Positions 1 through 8,464 of a stretch of 43,952 nucleotides of DNA are shown here, piece after piece. The DNA comes from UBA2040 sp002332715 (lineage in GTDB: Bacteria; Bacteroidota; Bacteroidia; Flavobacteriales_D; Crocinitomicaceae). Position 1 is the first letter of the stretch. Every line of letters starts with the position of its first letter. Location: the NCBI GenBank assembly GCA_029242295.1, contig JAQWUF010000076.1:1-43952 (forward strand), given 5' to 3'. A model generated the notes under the pieces. The model saw only the letters and a list, made by a program, of their open reading frames with translations. It was not told the DNA's origin and searched no databases. A program made the translations under genes and the position numbers.

Positions 1-1011
1 GATTTTTTATCTGATAATCCATATGTAGATCAAAAAGTAAATGAAATCTATGAACAAATAGATGACACAGCGCGCGTTGCACAGGTTATTATGCCCGCAA
101 TTGGTAAATATGGTGACGAAGAATCGACTATTATAAATTTGGTTTCTAGTCGAAAAATCGGTGGATTGCTTTTGCTTAATGGTTCCAAGAATCAATGCAT
201 TGCTTGGGCAACAAAATTTAATGAAATCAACCTTCAAAAAAACAGTTTACCTTTTCTGTATAGTGCAGATGCTGAACCAACACTTTTCAACAGGAAGATA
301 CCGGGAACGGCCGTGGTAAAAAAGGCAAAAGAAATTGAAACTATAGAGGAGGTTGAAAAGACAGCTGAAATCATTTCTAAAGAATTGAATGAAATTGGAA
401 TTAATTACAATTTTTCACCCGTTGTGGATATGTCCATGAATTCTACTGTCGGTTATCGTGGGTTTGGTCAGAAACCAGAAAACATCGTTCCTTGGTCTTC
501 TCGATTTATCACGAAAACACAAGAAATGAATATCATCGCAACTGCAAAACATTTTCCAGGTCATGGATTGGTTTCAGGTGATACACACAAATCGCTTCAG
601 GTAATAGACGGTGAATTAAAAGAAATTCCAACCTATCCTAAATTGATAGAAGATGGTGTTTTGTCTATTATGGTGGGACACTTAGCCGTAGTAAACAATG
701 AAAAATACAGCACAGATGGTTTGCCAGCAACGATTTCTTCTAGAATTATAAAAGATTTATTGATCGATAGCTTGAAATTTAAAGGTCTGATTGTTACCGA
801 CGCCATGAATATGGGTGGAGTAACGAATTTTAGATCAGCTGAGTTGCGTTCCATAGAAGCGGGTTGTGATATCACCTTGATGCCTCAAAATACGGCCCGT
901 GCATTTGATGAGATATACAAGAAATTCGTCACGGATGCTTCATTTCAAAAAAGATTGGAAGAATCATCCAAAAAAGTGATTCGCATGAAGATTTGTTTGG
1001 GGTTGATATAA
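1..1011 (+). CDS. GH3 family beta-N-acetylhexosaminidase (NagZ-like), 5' end missing
   Basis: The frame is open from base 1, so the true start lies outside the window; the first internal Met (base 91) is not the start. Numbering codons from base 1, the protein shows the NagZ signature KHFPGHG (codons 183-189), the flexible-loop catalytic pair GDTH (D194, H196) and the nucleophile region GLIVTDAMNMGG (D267). NagZ enzymes cleave GlcNAc from anhydromuropeptides or muropeptides during cell-wall turnover. The protein stops right after the GH3 barrel (KICLGLI), so it lacks the C-terminal serine-hydrolase domain found on long Bacteroidota NagZ fusions. Family and catalytic motifs are clear; the precise substrate is inferred. 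Confidence 0.88.
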   Translation, partial: DFLSDNPYVDQKVNEIYEQIDDTARVAQVIMPAIGKYGDEESTIINLVSSRKIGGLLLLNGSKNQCIAWATKFNEINLQKNSLPFLYSADAEPTLFNRKIPGTAVVKKAKEIETIEEVEKTAEIISKELNEIGINYNFSPVVDMSMNSTVGYRGFGQKPENIVPWSSRFITKTQEMNIIATAKHFPGHGLVSGDTHKSLQVIDGELKEIPTYPKLIEDGVLSIMVGHLAVVNNEKYSTDGLPATISSRIIKDLLIDSLKFKGLIVTDAMNMGGVTNFRSAELRSIEAGCDITLMPQNTARAFDEIYKKFVTDASFQKRLEESSKKVIRMKICLGLI

Positions 1012-1049
1012 ACTGTTTCATTTCATTATCTTTAACCAAAAGATAAAAA

Positions 1050-1721
1050 ATGGCTTTTTTCGTTCCGGATTTCATTCAATTTTTCAAAGATTTAGCACCG
1101 AACAATAACAAAGATTGGTTCGATGAAAATCGCAACCGATACGCTGAGATTATTCGTGAACCTTTTAAAGCATTCGTGGATCACATGATAGTCGAATTGA
1201 CGAAGGTCAACCTAAAATTTAAAGATCTACAAAACAAAGATTGCATATTCAGAATCAACCGAGATATTCGTTTTTCGAAGGACAAAACGCCTTATAAAAT
1301 GAATGTCAGCGCGCTTATTGCTCCAGGAGGCAAGAAAAACTACATGGGTGAAGGTATCTATTTTGAATTAGGACCCGAACACGTTCGCATATACAGCGGA
1401 CTTTATGAGTTGGACAAAGATACATTACTTCTTCTTAGAGAGGGAATTGCTAAAAACCAAAAAGAGTTTAAAAAATTATATTCTGATAAAAACTTCGAAA
1501 GCACCTTTGGGCAAATTCGAGGTGAGCAGAATAAAATTATTCCTAAGGAACTTCGCGAAGCTGCCGAATCAGAAAACCTTATTTTTAACAAGCAATTTTA
1601 TTATTTCGCCCAATTTCCACCGAAGAAATTACTAGCGAAAGATTTTGACAAAACAATAATTGAAATTTACAATACTGCTCGACCAATGGAGCAATTTTTT
1701 AGTACCCTTTTAAAACGATAA
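1050..1721 (+). CDS. DUF2461 family protein
   Basis: A 223-residue protein matching the DUF2461 (TIGR02453) family over its full length. It begins with the typical FFVPDFIQFFKDL stretch, followed by NNKDWFDENRNRY (residues about 18-31) and the family hallmark FRINRDIRFSKDKTPYK (about 67-84). No signal peptide or membrane helix is present, so a cytoplasmic location is expected. The biochemical function of the family is not known to me. A TATCTTTA box (1027-1034) lies 15 nt before the ATG. The stop codon is one base from the next gene's ATG, so the two are probably co-transcribed. Confidence 0.85.
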   Translation: MAFFVPDFIQFFKDLAPNNNKDWFDENRNRYAEIIREPFKAFVDHMIVELTKVNLKFKDLQNKDCIFRINRDIRFSKDKTPYKMNVSALIAPGGKKNYMGEGIYFELGPEHVRIYSGLYELDKDTLLLLREGIAKNQKEFKKLYSDKNFESTFGQIRGEQNKIIPKELREAAESENLIFNKQFYYFAQFPPKKLLAKDFDKTIIEIYNTARPMEQFFSTLLKR

Positions 1722-1722
1722 C

Positions 1723-3876
1723 ATGAAAAGACAAATTTATTTATTCCTCGCCTTCCTTTTTGTTTTTGGAGGTATTTCCGCTCAAAACAAGCTAACATTA
1801 GAAGACGCTGTTATGCAACAATACCGAAAATTTGCACCAGAAACTATGCCTTTCTTCAAATGGTTACCCAATACCGATTGCTACACCTATTTGGAAGGTT
1901 ATCGAACGCTTAAGAAAGCTTCTTTTGGAAATACAGATGCAAAGGATTGGTTCACTATTGCTGAAGTCAATACAGCTCTAGGATCGGCATTGCCTTGGTT
2001 TTCAGGATTTACATGGAAAAACGAAAACGAATTTTGGTTAAACGATGGTCAAAAATATTACCTCTTCAATACGGTAACCAAAAAAGGAAAAACAATTTCT
2101 TCTTTAACCGATGATGCTGAAAATGCAACGTTCAATGAGGCTAGCGAAAACATTGCCTACACACGAAACAACAATCTGTACATTCAAGATGCTGATGGTG
2201 CGAAAATCAAAGTCACATTAAATGATGACAAGAATATTGTTTCGGGACAAGCGATTGCCCGAAGTGAATTTGGAATTACAAATGGCATTTTTTGGTCACC
2301 AAACGGTTCGCGATTGGCCTTTTATCAAAAAGACGAAAGCAAGGTGCATGACTACCCACTTTTGGACAATGACGCTTATCCCGGTGTATTAAAATCAATT
2401 AAATATCCCATGGCTGGTCAATTATCTGAAAGTCCGAAAGTTGGGATTTATGATATCGCTACAAAAAATACTGTTTTCATCAGTCCTCGAGGAAATGCGG
2501 ACGATTACCTGACTAATCTTTCTTGGACACCTGATAATAAATATGTCTTAATTGCCGAAGTAAACAGAGGTCAAAACGCAATGAAATTGGACGTGTACGA
2601 TGCAAAAACGGGAGCCTATGTTCGCACGCTATTGGAAGAAGCAAACGACAAATGGATAGAACCCGAGCACCCTGCTTTCTTTCCTTCAGACAAAAGCACC
2701 AATTTCATTTGGGTGTCTGAAAAATCAGGATACAACAACTTGTATTATTACGATTTCAATGGGAAGCTGATCAGACAATTGACAAACAATAATTTCGTTT
2801 GTAAGGAGATTATAGGCGCCAAAGAAAACGGATCGAAAATTTATTTCTCAGCAACGGGTCCAAACGGGATGAATACTTTAGCTTATTCAGTCGATTTGAA
2901 CGGAAAACAAGAATTGGTCACATCCAAAGAAGGAACACATTCTGTCGAGATTTCAACAGACGGTCAATACATTTTTGACGAATATTCGACCAGTTCAATT
3001 CCAAGTAAATCTATTTTGTACAATTCGAAAGGGAAAAAGCAAACTACTTTACTTATTGGAGAGAATAAATATGAGAAAGAAGGTGTAGACATAGGTACAA
3101 CAACTATCGGCGAATTAAAAGGAAAAGATGGAACAGTTTTGTACACCCGAATGATCAAACCTAAAAATTTCGATGCCAACAAGAAATATCCCGTTTTGGT
3201 ATATGTATATGGCGGACCTCACGCACAAATGATAACAAATTCTTGGATGAATAGTGCTAGTCTATGGATGCATTGGATGGCCGATCATGGCTACATTGTT
3301 TATACTTTAGACAATCGTGGTTCGGGTGAAAGAGGATTTGCTTTCGAAAGTCAAATTCATCGTCAATTGGGAACAATAGAAATGGAAGATCAGATGACGG
3401 GTGTTGAGTATTTAAAATCGCTACCCTATGTTGATGGAAATAGATTGGCTGTTCACGGTTGGAGTTTTGGTGGATTCATGACCACTTCTTTGATGTTAAG
3501 ACATGCTGGAACTTTCAACGTAGGAGTTGCAGGTGGACCGGTTACAGATTGGAAATACTACGAGATTATGTATGGCGAACGATACATGGACACCCCAGAA
3601 GAAAATCCTGAAGGGTATAAAAACGCCAGTTTAATAACGCATGCCGATAAATTGACCGGAGATTTATTGCTAATTTCTGGAACAGTTGATCCAGTTGTGG
3701 TCATGCAACATAGTCTTTCATTGGTGGAGAAATTTGTGGATTTAGGAATTCAAATGGACTTCTTCCCCTACCCGATGCACGAACACAATGTGCGTGGGAA
3801 AGACCGAGTACACTTGATGCAGAAAGTATTGGATTATATAATTGACAATAATAAATTAGTAGAGTCTGAATTCTAG
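1723..3876 (+). CDS. Dipeptidyl peptidase IV (S9B prolyl oligopeptidase family), secreted
   Basis: A 717-residue exopeptidase that removes X-Pro or X-Ala dipeptides from peptide N-termini. The N-terminal signal peptide (residues 1-20, ending FGGISAQ) sends it to the periplasm or surface. Residues about 40-470 form the beta-propeller, and the C-terminal part is the alpha/beta-hydrolase. The nucleophile is S581 in GWSFGG, with D656 (GTVDPVV) and H688 (MHEHNV). The spacings of 75 and 32 residues are close to those of human DPP-IV (78 and 32). The length is typical for Bacteroidota DPP-IV. The start follows the DUF2461 stop by one base. A hairpin with a T-run follows the stop. Confidence 0.95.
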   Translation: MKRQIYLFLAFLFVFGGISAQNKLTLEDAVMQQYRKFAPETMPFFKWLPNTDCYTYLEGYRTLKKASFGNTDAKDWFTIAEVNTALGSALPWFSGFTWKNENEFWLNDGQKYYLFNTVTKKGKTISSLTDDAENATFNEASENIAYTRNNNLYIQDADGAKIKVTLNDDKNIVSGQAIARSEFGITNGIFWSPNGSRLAFYQKDESKVHDYPLLDNDAYPGVLKSIKYPMAGQLSESPKVGIYDIATKNTVFISPRGNADDYLTNLSWTPDNKYVLIAEVNRGQNAMKLDVYDAKTGAYVRTLLEEANDKWIEPEHPAFFPSDKSTNFIWVSEKSGYNNLYYYDFNGKLIRQLTNNNFVCKEIIGAKENGSKIYFSATGPNGMNTLAYSVDLNGKQELVTSKEGTHSVEISTDGQYIFDEYSTSSIPSKSILYNSKGKKQTTLLIGENKYEKEGVDIGTTTIGELKGKDGTVLYTRMIKPKNFDANKKYPVLVYVYGGPHAQMITNSWMNSASLWMHWMADHGYIVYTLDNRGSGERGFAFESQIHRQLGTIEMEDQMTGVEYLKSLPYVDGNRLAVHGWSFGGFMTTSLMLRHAGTFNVGVAGGPVTDWKYYEIMYGERYMDTPEENPEGYKNASLITHADKLTGDLLLISGTVDPVVVMQHSLSLVEKFVDLGIQMDFFPYPMHEHNVRGKDRVHLMQKVLDYIIDNNKLVESEF

Positions 3877-3899
3877 GCTTCCTCAATGTTAAATTTGTT

Positions 3900-3933
3900 A
3901 AAAAGTGGGTTGAGCGTGTCGAAGCCCTTTTTT
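3900..3933 (+). terminator. REP-like hairpin serving as probable terminator after DPP-IV
   Basis: An A5 run, a GC-rich imperfect stem (GGGTT paired with AAGCCC, one bulged G) and a T6 run form a rho-independent terminator shape. The core TGAGCGTGTCGAAG resembles the dispersed REP-type palindrome with CTTCGACA..GCTCA common in many bacterial genomes. No second copy was noticed in this window, so calling it a REP element is inference. Confidence 0.5.
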
Positions 3934-3945
3934 AACTCTAATATT

Positions 3946-3963
3946 TATCGTAATATTGCAATA
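3946..3963 (+). promoter_or_regulatory. ArsR-type operator dyad
   Basis: The 18-bp dyad TATCGTAATATTGCAATA has the symmetric form TATnGnAATATTnCnATA and ends 11 nt before the arsR start codon. ArsR/SmtB repressors bind AT-rich imperfect dyads over their own promoters. Position and symmetry support an autoregulatory operator; binding is inferred. Confidence 0.6.
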
Positions 3964-3974
3964 AGCAAATAACA

Positions 3975-4304
3975 ATGGGAGCATCCAAAATAGATCATTT
4001 TTCGCCTGAACATGTCGAAATGTCGGCTATAATGAAGGCGCTTGGTCATCCAGCTCGTTTGGCCATACTTGAGCACTTATTAAAAGTCGATAGTTGTGTT
4101 TGTGGAGATATCGTAGACGTCATTCCACTTTCGCAACCCACTATCTCTCAGCATCTGAAAGAACTAAAGACAGTTGCTTTAATCAAAGGAACGGTCGAAG
4201 GAAATTCCGTTTGTTATTGTTTGAATGAAAATATAATCGAAAAATTATTTACGTATATCGGGAATATCAAGTCAACACTTGTTGCTAAATCTTCGTATTG
4301 TTAA
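3975..4304 (+). CDS. arsR: ArsR/SmtB family arsenic-responsive repressor
   Basis: A 109-residue winged-helix regulator. The helix-turn-helix includes LSQPTISQHLKEL (about 52-64), and the start of the DNA-binding domain carries C41 and C43 in SCVCGDIVD, matching the ELCVCDL metalloid-binding element of ArsR proteins. A further Cys pair (SVCYC) lies near the wing, with Cys109 at the C-terminus. Such repressors release DNA on binding As(III) or Sb(III). The gene heads a tight operon with DUF6428 and arsC and has a dyad directly upstream. As(III) is the likely inducer given arsC; another thiophilic metal is possible. Confidence 0.9.
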   Translation: MGASKIDHFSPEHVEMSAIMKALGHPARLAILEHLLKVDSCVCGDIVDVIPLSQPTISQHLKELKTVALIKGTVEGNSVCYCLNENIIEKLFTYIGNIKSTLVAKSSYC

Positions 4305-4316
4305 AACTTAGAAAAA

Positions 4317-4781
4317 ATGAAATTATCAGAATTTAAAAATGCAATTCAGTCAGGTGCACCTTTGACTTTCGCTTTAGAAGATGGTTCAATGGTTCCTGCA
4401 CATTATCACCTTACAGAAATTGGTCGAATTTCAAAAAACTTCATCGATTGCGGAGGAACACAGCGCAACGAAGAAAAGATTTCTTTCCAATTGTGGTTCG
4501 AGCAAGACACAGATCATCGTTTGACATCTGAGAAACTTCTCAAGATTATCAAAATTGGAGAAGAAAAAATCGAATTTCCTGATGTAGAAATCGAAGTAGA
4601 GTATCAAAACACAACAATTGGCAAATATTCCTTGCAATTGGGTGAATTTGGTTTTATTTTAGCTAACTCCCAAACGGCTTGCTTGGCTCTTGATTCATGT
4701 GGAATACCGAATACAAAAGTCAAAAAACAATTGATAAGCTTAGCTTCTGGTTCATGTGAGCCGAACAGCGGGTGTTGCTAA
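4317..4781 (+). CDS. DUF6428 family protein of arsenic operons
   Basis: A 154-residue soluble protein beginning MKLSEFKNAI, with the conserved histidine-rich stretch VPAHYHLTEIGR and a C-terminal Cys cluster (SCEPNSGCC). It matches the family called DUF6428 in Bacteroidota, which I recall lying between arsR and arsC; the molecular function is unknown. The thiol-rich tail and the position (12 nt after arsR, 3 nt before arsC) suggest a role in arsenic handling, for example metalloid binding, but that is inference. Confidence 0.75.
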   Translation: MKLSEFKNAIQSGAPLTFALEDGSMVPAHYHLTEIGRISKNFIDCGGTQRNEEKISFQLWFEQDTDHRLTSEKLLKIIKIGEEKIEFPDVEIEVEYQNTTIGKYSLQLGEFGFILANSQTACLALDSCGIPNTKVKKQLISLASGSCEPNSGCC

Positions 4782-4784
4782 TGC

Positions 4785-5405
4785 ATGAAATCGAGTATAA
4801 AAAATTATTGTGATAGGCGAAGTGCAGAGTTCGACTTAATTTCGGAAGAAAGAAAGACTGAACTTTTGAAGCTTTCGGCCTACTTGAGATACAAAGACAC
4901 AGATCCGATTAATCTAGTTTTTATTTGTACCCACAATTCTCGCAGAAGCATATTTGGGCAAGTTTGGGCAAAAGTTGCTGCCCATTATTATGGTATGGGA
5001 AATGTGGAAACGCATTCGGCTGGAACACAAGAAACAAACATTGCCAGCAGTGTAGTTTATACGTTTTCAAGTTTAGAATTTGACCTTGTTGTTGCCGGTG
5101 ACGAAGAAAATTCGCGCCATTTTTTCATATTCGATGACAGAAGCAATGCCTGTATTTGTCAATCTAAAACGTTGGAACACCATAGTCTTCCCAAGTCAGA
5201 ATTTGGTGCCATAATGACTTGTGCAAGTGCAGATCAAGCATGTCCTATTGTTTCAGGATCGGAACTTAGACTTTCTCTGCCATTTGAGGATCCAAAACAT
5301 AGCGACGGAACCTCGAATGCTCAGCAAGAATATAGAAAATGCTCCAATCAAATCGCGCGGGAGATGTTATTCACTTTTGCTAATATTCGAAAAAGTGAAC
5401 ATTGA
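4785..5405 (+). CDS. arsC: Arsenate reductase, low-molecular-weight phosphatase type
   Basis: A 206-residue thioredoxin-coupled-type arsenate reductase related to low-MW tyrosine phosphatases. The P-loop is CTHNSRRS with nucleophile C48. The relay cysteines are C146 and C153 (TCASADQACP), and the general acid is D169 in EDPKHSDGT. These are all the elements needed to reduce As(V) to As(III). The N-terminus is about 40 residues longer than in B. subtilis ArsC. The ATG at 4785 is 3 nt after the DUF6428 stop. The last 11 bases overlap the start of an aquaporin-like remnant. No arsenite efflux gene (ACR3 or arsB) follows. Confidence 0.92.
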   Translation: MKSSIKNYCDRRSAEFDLISEERKTELLKLSAYLRYKDTDPINLVFICTHNSRRSIFGQVWAKVAAHYYGMGNVETHSAGTQETNIASSVVYTFSSLEFDLVVAGDEENSRHFFIFDDRSNACICQSKTLEHHSLPKSEFGAIMTCASADQACPIVSGSELRLSLPFEDPKHSDGTSNAQQEYRKCSNQIAREMLFTFANIRKSEH

Positions 5406-5553
5406 AGAGTTACGTGTCGAATTCATTGCCTCCTTTCAATTGTTTTTCTTTGGAACCGTCGCCTTCGTTTTCTCTGAGCAACATCCTGAATTTGCGCCCT
5501 TAACAGTGGGATTCATTTTTGGAATTAAGGCGTACATTGGTTCTGCCGTATAA
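5395..5553 (+). pseudogene. Truncated MIP/aquaporin family gene
   Basis: A 52-codon frame starting with GTG inside the arsC 3' end. It encodes RVEFIASFQLFFFGTVAF, which matches helix 1 of aquaporins, and a second hydrophobic stretch (LTVGFIFGIKAYIGSAV) resembling helix 2 running towards the first NPA loop. It then stops: both NPA boxes and four helices are missing, and the convergent regulator gene begins 36 bp later. Bacteroidota ars operons often carry an aquaporin that could pass As(III) or As(OH)3 (recalled context). This looks like a 3'-deleted copy, so As(III) export via this channel should be lost. Confidence 0.6.
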
Positions 5554-5589
5554 AGATAATTGGTTCCAAAATTTTGTCTGCCAAAACCT

Positions 5590-6246
5590 TTACACCGCTT
5601 CTACCAATAGTTTATCACAAACGGATTGGCTAAGCGTTTCTTTTTTATGTCGGTCATACGTTACAACCAAACTACCATCAAAGGATTCTACAGAAAGAAT
5701 TTCTAGAACCAACCCCAATTTTATTTCACGTCGATTCAAAAACATTAAGAAATCCGTTGAAGAGTTTATTAATGAAATCAAGCGAAATTTTTGACCTTTA
5801 TTCCCTTCTGAAAGTTTTGCGTATTTCTTTCTTTTAATGCTTCCATCTTTTTCTGGAATTGGCGAACCGTGCGGATCTACAGAAGGATCACCTAACAATT
5901 CATTCATTCGGTTGAAAAAAGCATCTGATTTAACATGCTCGACTTGCTCCGCAATTTCATGCACTTCTTCCCAACCAAAACCCATTCGTTCCACTAAATA
6001 CATTTCGGTCAATCTATGTTTTCGAATAACTAGCCCAGCCATTTTTTTTCCTAAATCAGTCAATTGAATAGGTCGGTATTTCTCATATTTGATCCACTCC
6101 TTCTCGGATAACTTTTTAATCATGGAGTTGGCGGTAGGTGTGCTTACATTCAAAAGACCGCTCAATTCAGAAACTGAACACTCTCCTTTCTCGGCGGAAA
6201 GTTTTAGAAGCGCTTTTAAATAATTTTCCTCTGTTGCTGACGCCAT
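5590..6246 (-). CDS. DtxR/MntR family metal-dependent transcriptional regulator
   Basis: A 218-residue protein with the DtxR layout. An N-terminal winged helix (SVSELSGLLNVSTPTANSM, about 23-42) is followed by the dimerisation/metal domain with HEIAEQVEHVKSDAFFNRM (ligand-type H, E, E, H) and the DPHGSPIP loop (about 122-129). A C-terminal SH3-like FeoA domain runs from about 140. Such proteins repress Mn or Fe uptake genes when metal is bound. The gene is divergent from an outer-membrane protein gene whose promoter holds a DtxR-like inverted repeat. Mn versus Fe specificity cannot be decided from sequence. Confidence 0.88.
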   Translation of the reverse strand: MASATEENYLKALLKLSAEKGECSVSELSGLLNVSTPTANSMIKKLSEKEWIKYEKYRPIQLTDLGKKMAGLVIRKHRLTEMYLVERMGFGWEEVHEIAEQVEHVKSDAFFNRMNELLGDPSVDPHGSPIPEKDGSIKRKKYAKLSEGNKGQKFRLISLINSSTDFLMFLNRREIKLGLVLEILSVESFDGSLVVTYDRHKKETLSQSVCDKLLVEAV

Positions 6247-6335
6247 ATCCTTAAATGTATAAAATCAAAAATAAGTAAAATTAGCAGCTTGCTATAGGGA
6301 ATTCAATTTAATCTTAAAATCAACTAAAATATTTT

Positions 6336-6349
6336 TTAGACTCATCTAA
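6336..6349. promoter_or_regulatory. DtxR/MntR-like operator
   Basis: The inverted repeat TTAGA-CTCA-TCTAA, flanked by T-runs, lies 5 nt upstream of the TATCTTTG box of the outer-membrane gene, where the -33 region is expected. It resembles the TTAG..CTAA half-sites of DtxR-family boxes. A bound regulator would block this promoter. The link to the neighbouring regulator is inference. Confidence 0.5.
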
Positions 6350-6354
6350 CTTTT

Positions 6355-6362
6355 TATCTTTG
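6355..6362 (+). promoter_or_regulatory. Bacteroidota -7 promoter box (TATCTTTG)
   Basis: An exact TAnnTTTG match 18 nt before the ATG at 6381. It shows that a TTG start at 6360 would overlap the promoter, and therefore supports ATG 6381 as the start. Confidence 0.6.
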
Positions 6363-6380
6363 GCCTATAAAATAAAAACT

Positions 6381-7118
6381 ATGCGTTTAATCATTTTCAT
6401 CTCAAGCCTCCTATTCTCTATTCCTTTATTTTCACAAGGCATAGAAACAGATAGGCCTGACCAAACTGAGGCCAGCTCTACTGTTGAAGAAAAACGACTT
6501 CAAATTGAATCAGGTGTTTTGATAGAATTTACAGACAACGAAAAAATTAATTCACGATCGATTTTATTACCCACCACCTTAATTCGTTTGGGAGTAAGTG
6601 ATTATTTTGAACTAAGAATTCTCACTCAATATGAAAACAATGAAGTTTTCAAGGTAAAAAATCACGGTATAAGCGACTTAGAATTAGGGACAAAAATTCA
6701 AATATATCAGAAAGAAGATGCACGTTTTGAAATGGCTTTTCTTTCACACCTTCGCATCCCAACGGGCACGAAATCAGTTAGGAATGAAAATATTGGAACT
6801 ATCAATAAACTTTGTTTTTCGAATAAAATAAATGACAACTTCTACATAGGGTATAATCTGGGGTTCAATTATGAAGGAAATTATTATGGAAACGTTACTT
6901 ATTCAATGGCTCTGAATTATTCGCTTTCCGAAAAAGTAGCGGTGTACGCTGAACCATATGGCGAAATCACCAATTTTGAAACGCTAATGGCAAATTTCGA
7001 CAGTGGATTTACCTATTTACTTCACGAAAATTTACAATTCGATTTTTCTTTTGGATTAGGTTTAAATCACGATATGAACTACCTCTCTTTGGGATTGTCC
7101 TGGAAAAGTAAAGAATAA
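6381..7118 (+). CDS. Outer-membrane beta-barrel protein, MetA-pathway transporter-like
   Basis: A 245-residue protein with a clean signal peptide (residues 1-20, ending PLFSQ), then the family hallmark ETDRPDQTEASSTV. Alternating hydrophobic strands follow to the end (LGLSWKSKE), as in the outer-membrane family annotated as putative MetA-pathway of phenol degradation transporters. The substrate is unknown. The upstream TTG in frame (6360) lies in the promoter box, so ATG 6381 is used. The divergent DtxR-type gene and the dyad in the promoter suggest metal-dependent control and perhaps a role in metal uptake or efflux (inference). Confidence 0.72.
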   Translation: MRLIIFISSLLFSIPLFSQGIETDRPDQTEASSTVEEKRLQIESGVLIEFTDNEKINSRSILLPTTLIRLGVSDYFELRILTQYENNEVFKVKNHGISDLELGTKIQIYQKEDARFEMAFLSHLRIPTGTKSVRNENIGTINKLCFSNKINDNFYIGYNLGFNYEGNYYGNVTYSMALNYSLSEKVAVYAEPYGEITNFETLMANFDSGFTYLLHENLQFDFSFGLGLNHDMNYLSLGLSWKSKE

Positions 7119-7141
7119 CTGCGGCCTGCACTTCATTTAAC

Positions 7142-7149
7142 TATCTTTG
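7142..7149 (+). promoter_or_regulatory. -7 box (TATCTTTG) abutting the start codon
   Basis: An exact TAnnTTTG box ending 4 nt before ATG 7154. With transcription normally starting a few bases after the G, the mRNA would begin at or next to the start codon, predicting a leaderless message. Confidence 0.55.
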
Positions 7150-7153
7150 TCCC

Positions 7154-8464
7154 ATGAAGGAAAGCACAAAAGAATACATCGCAAATTTAGGATTTGAACA
7201 ACTGACCGAAATGCAAGAATCTGTTTTCGAAGCATTTCCGAAAAATAAAGATGTGGTGCTTTATTCACCAACTGGTTCGGGGAAAACTGTGGCTTTTCTA
7301 TTGCCTCTATTGGAAAATATTGATGCAAGCTCAACTGGTATTCAAGGTTTAATTATTAGTCCTACTCGGGAACTTGCGCTTCAAATTGAAACCGTAGGCC
7401 GAAAATGTTCAAGTGAGTATAAGTTTAACGTCGTTTACGGTGGTCATTCGATGCGAACGGAAAAGCAAAGTTTGACCGTTGCTCCATCGATACTTGTGGC
7501 AACACCTGGTAGATTATGTGATCACATTGAAAAAGGTTCCGTTAATCTAGAAAACCTTCAGTTCTTAATTTTAGACGAATTCGACAAATCTTTGGAAATG
7601 GGTTTTCAAGAAGAAGTCGGATATATAATTGACCACACTCCTCGTTCGGTTCATACAATTTTATCTTCAGCGACAACTTTAGAAGAAATTCCTTCATTCA
7701 CCGGAATAACCAATCCTTATGAAGTTAACTTTTTAGACGACATCAAAGTGAAATTAACCTTACAGAAAGTAACGTACGGAGAAGAAGAAAAACTACCGCG
7801 TCTTTTTGAAACAATTTGTTCATTGCCCAACGAACCCACCATGATATTCTGTAATCATCGAGAAGCGACAGAAAGAATATGTGAACATCTTCGAGAAATG
7901 GGTGTACCTGCTTTGGCCTTCCATGGCGCAATGGAACAACAGGATAGAGAGCGAACTTTGATTCGTTTTCGCAATGGCTCAGCAAACTATTTAGTTTCAA
8001 CGGATCTTGCAGCACGAGGTTTAGATATTCCAGAAATTGGAACAGTTATCCATTATCAATTGCCACACAAGGAGGACGGTTTCATACATCGTAATGGACG
8101 AACGGCCCGTATGATGGAAAAAGGGTTGGCACTAGTTTTAACAGAAGAAGGGAAAAATCTACCCGATTATATAAATCAAACTATTTCTGAGTTTAATCAG
8201 AGGGAAGAAATCCAATTGCCCGAAAACCCCAATTGGGATACGCTCTATTTCAGTGGTGGGAAAAAGGATAAAATCAATAAAATTGATATCGTTGGATTTC
8301 TCGCGAAGAAAGGCGGCTTGCAAAAAGGTGAAATTGGACTAATCACTGTCCTGGATCATTGGTCATTTGTTGCCATCAGTCGAGAAAAAATCAATTCAAT
8401 TCTGCCAGTTATAATCAACGAGAAAGTAAAAGGGAAAAAGTTGAGAATAGATATCGCGCGTTAG
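7154..8464 (+). CDS. dbpA: DbpA-like DEAD-box RNA helicase
   Basis: A 436-residue ATP-dependent RNA helicase. The Q motif region is LTEMQ; motif I SPTGSGKT (38-45), Ia SPTRELA (69-75), Ib TPGR (117-120), II DEFD (141-144, a variant of DEAD), III SAT, V STDLAARGLDIP and VI HRNGRTAR are all present. The last about 75 residues (from TLYFSGGKKDKINKIDIVGFL) match the DbpA RNA-binding domain, which targets 23S rRNA hairpin 92 in the E. coli protein. A role in large-subunit ribosome assembly is therefore likely. The stop codon overlaps that of the convergent pseudogene by 3 bases. Confidence 0.9.
   Translation: MKESTKEYIANLGFEQLTEMQESVFEAFPKNKDVVLYSPTGSGKTVAFLLPLLENIDASSTGIQGLIISPTRELALQIETVGRKCSSEYKFNVVYGGHSMRTEKQSLTVAPSILVATPGRLCDHIEKGSVNLENLQFLILDEFDKSLEMGFQEEVGYIIDHTPRSVHTILSSATTLEEIPSFTGITNPYEVNFLDDIKVKLTLQKVTYGEEEKLPRLFETICSLPNEPTMIFCNHREATERICEHLREMGVPALAFHGAMEQQDRERTLIRFRNGSANYLVSTDLAARGLDIPEIGTVIHYQLPHKEDGFIHRNGRTARMMEKGLALVLTEEGKNLPDYINQTISEFNQREEIQLPENPNWDTLYFSGGKKDKINKIDIVGFLAKKGGLQKGEIGLITVLDHWSFVAISREKINSILPVIINEKVKGKKLRIDIAR

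Noticed and set aside
5221..5394. Upstream part of the aquaporin frame as coding sequence
   Set aside because: It lies within arsC in another frame and has no aquaporin similarity; only the part from GTG 5395 does.
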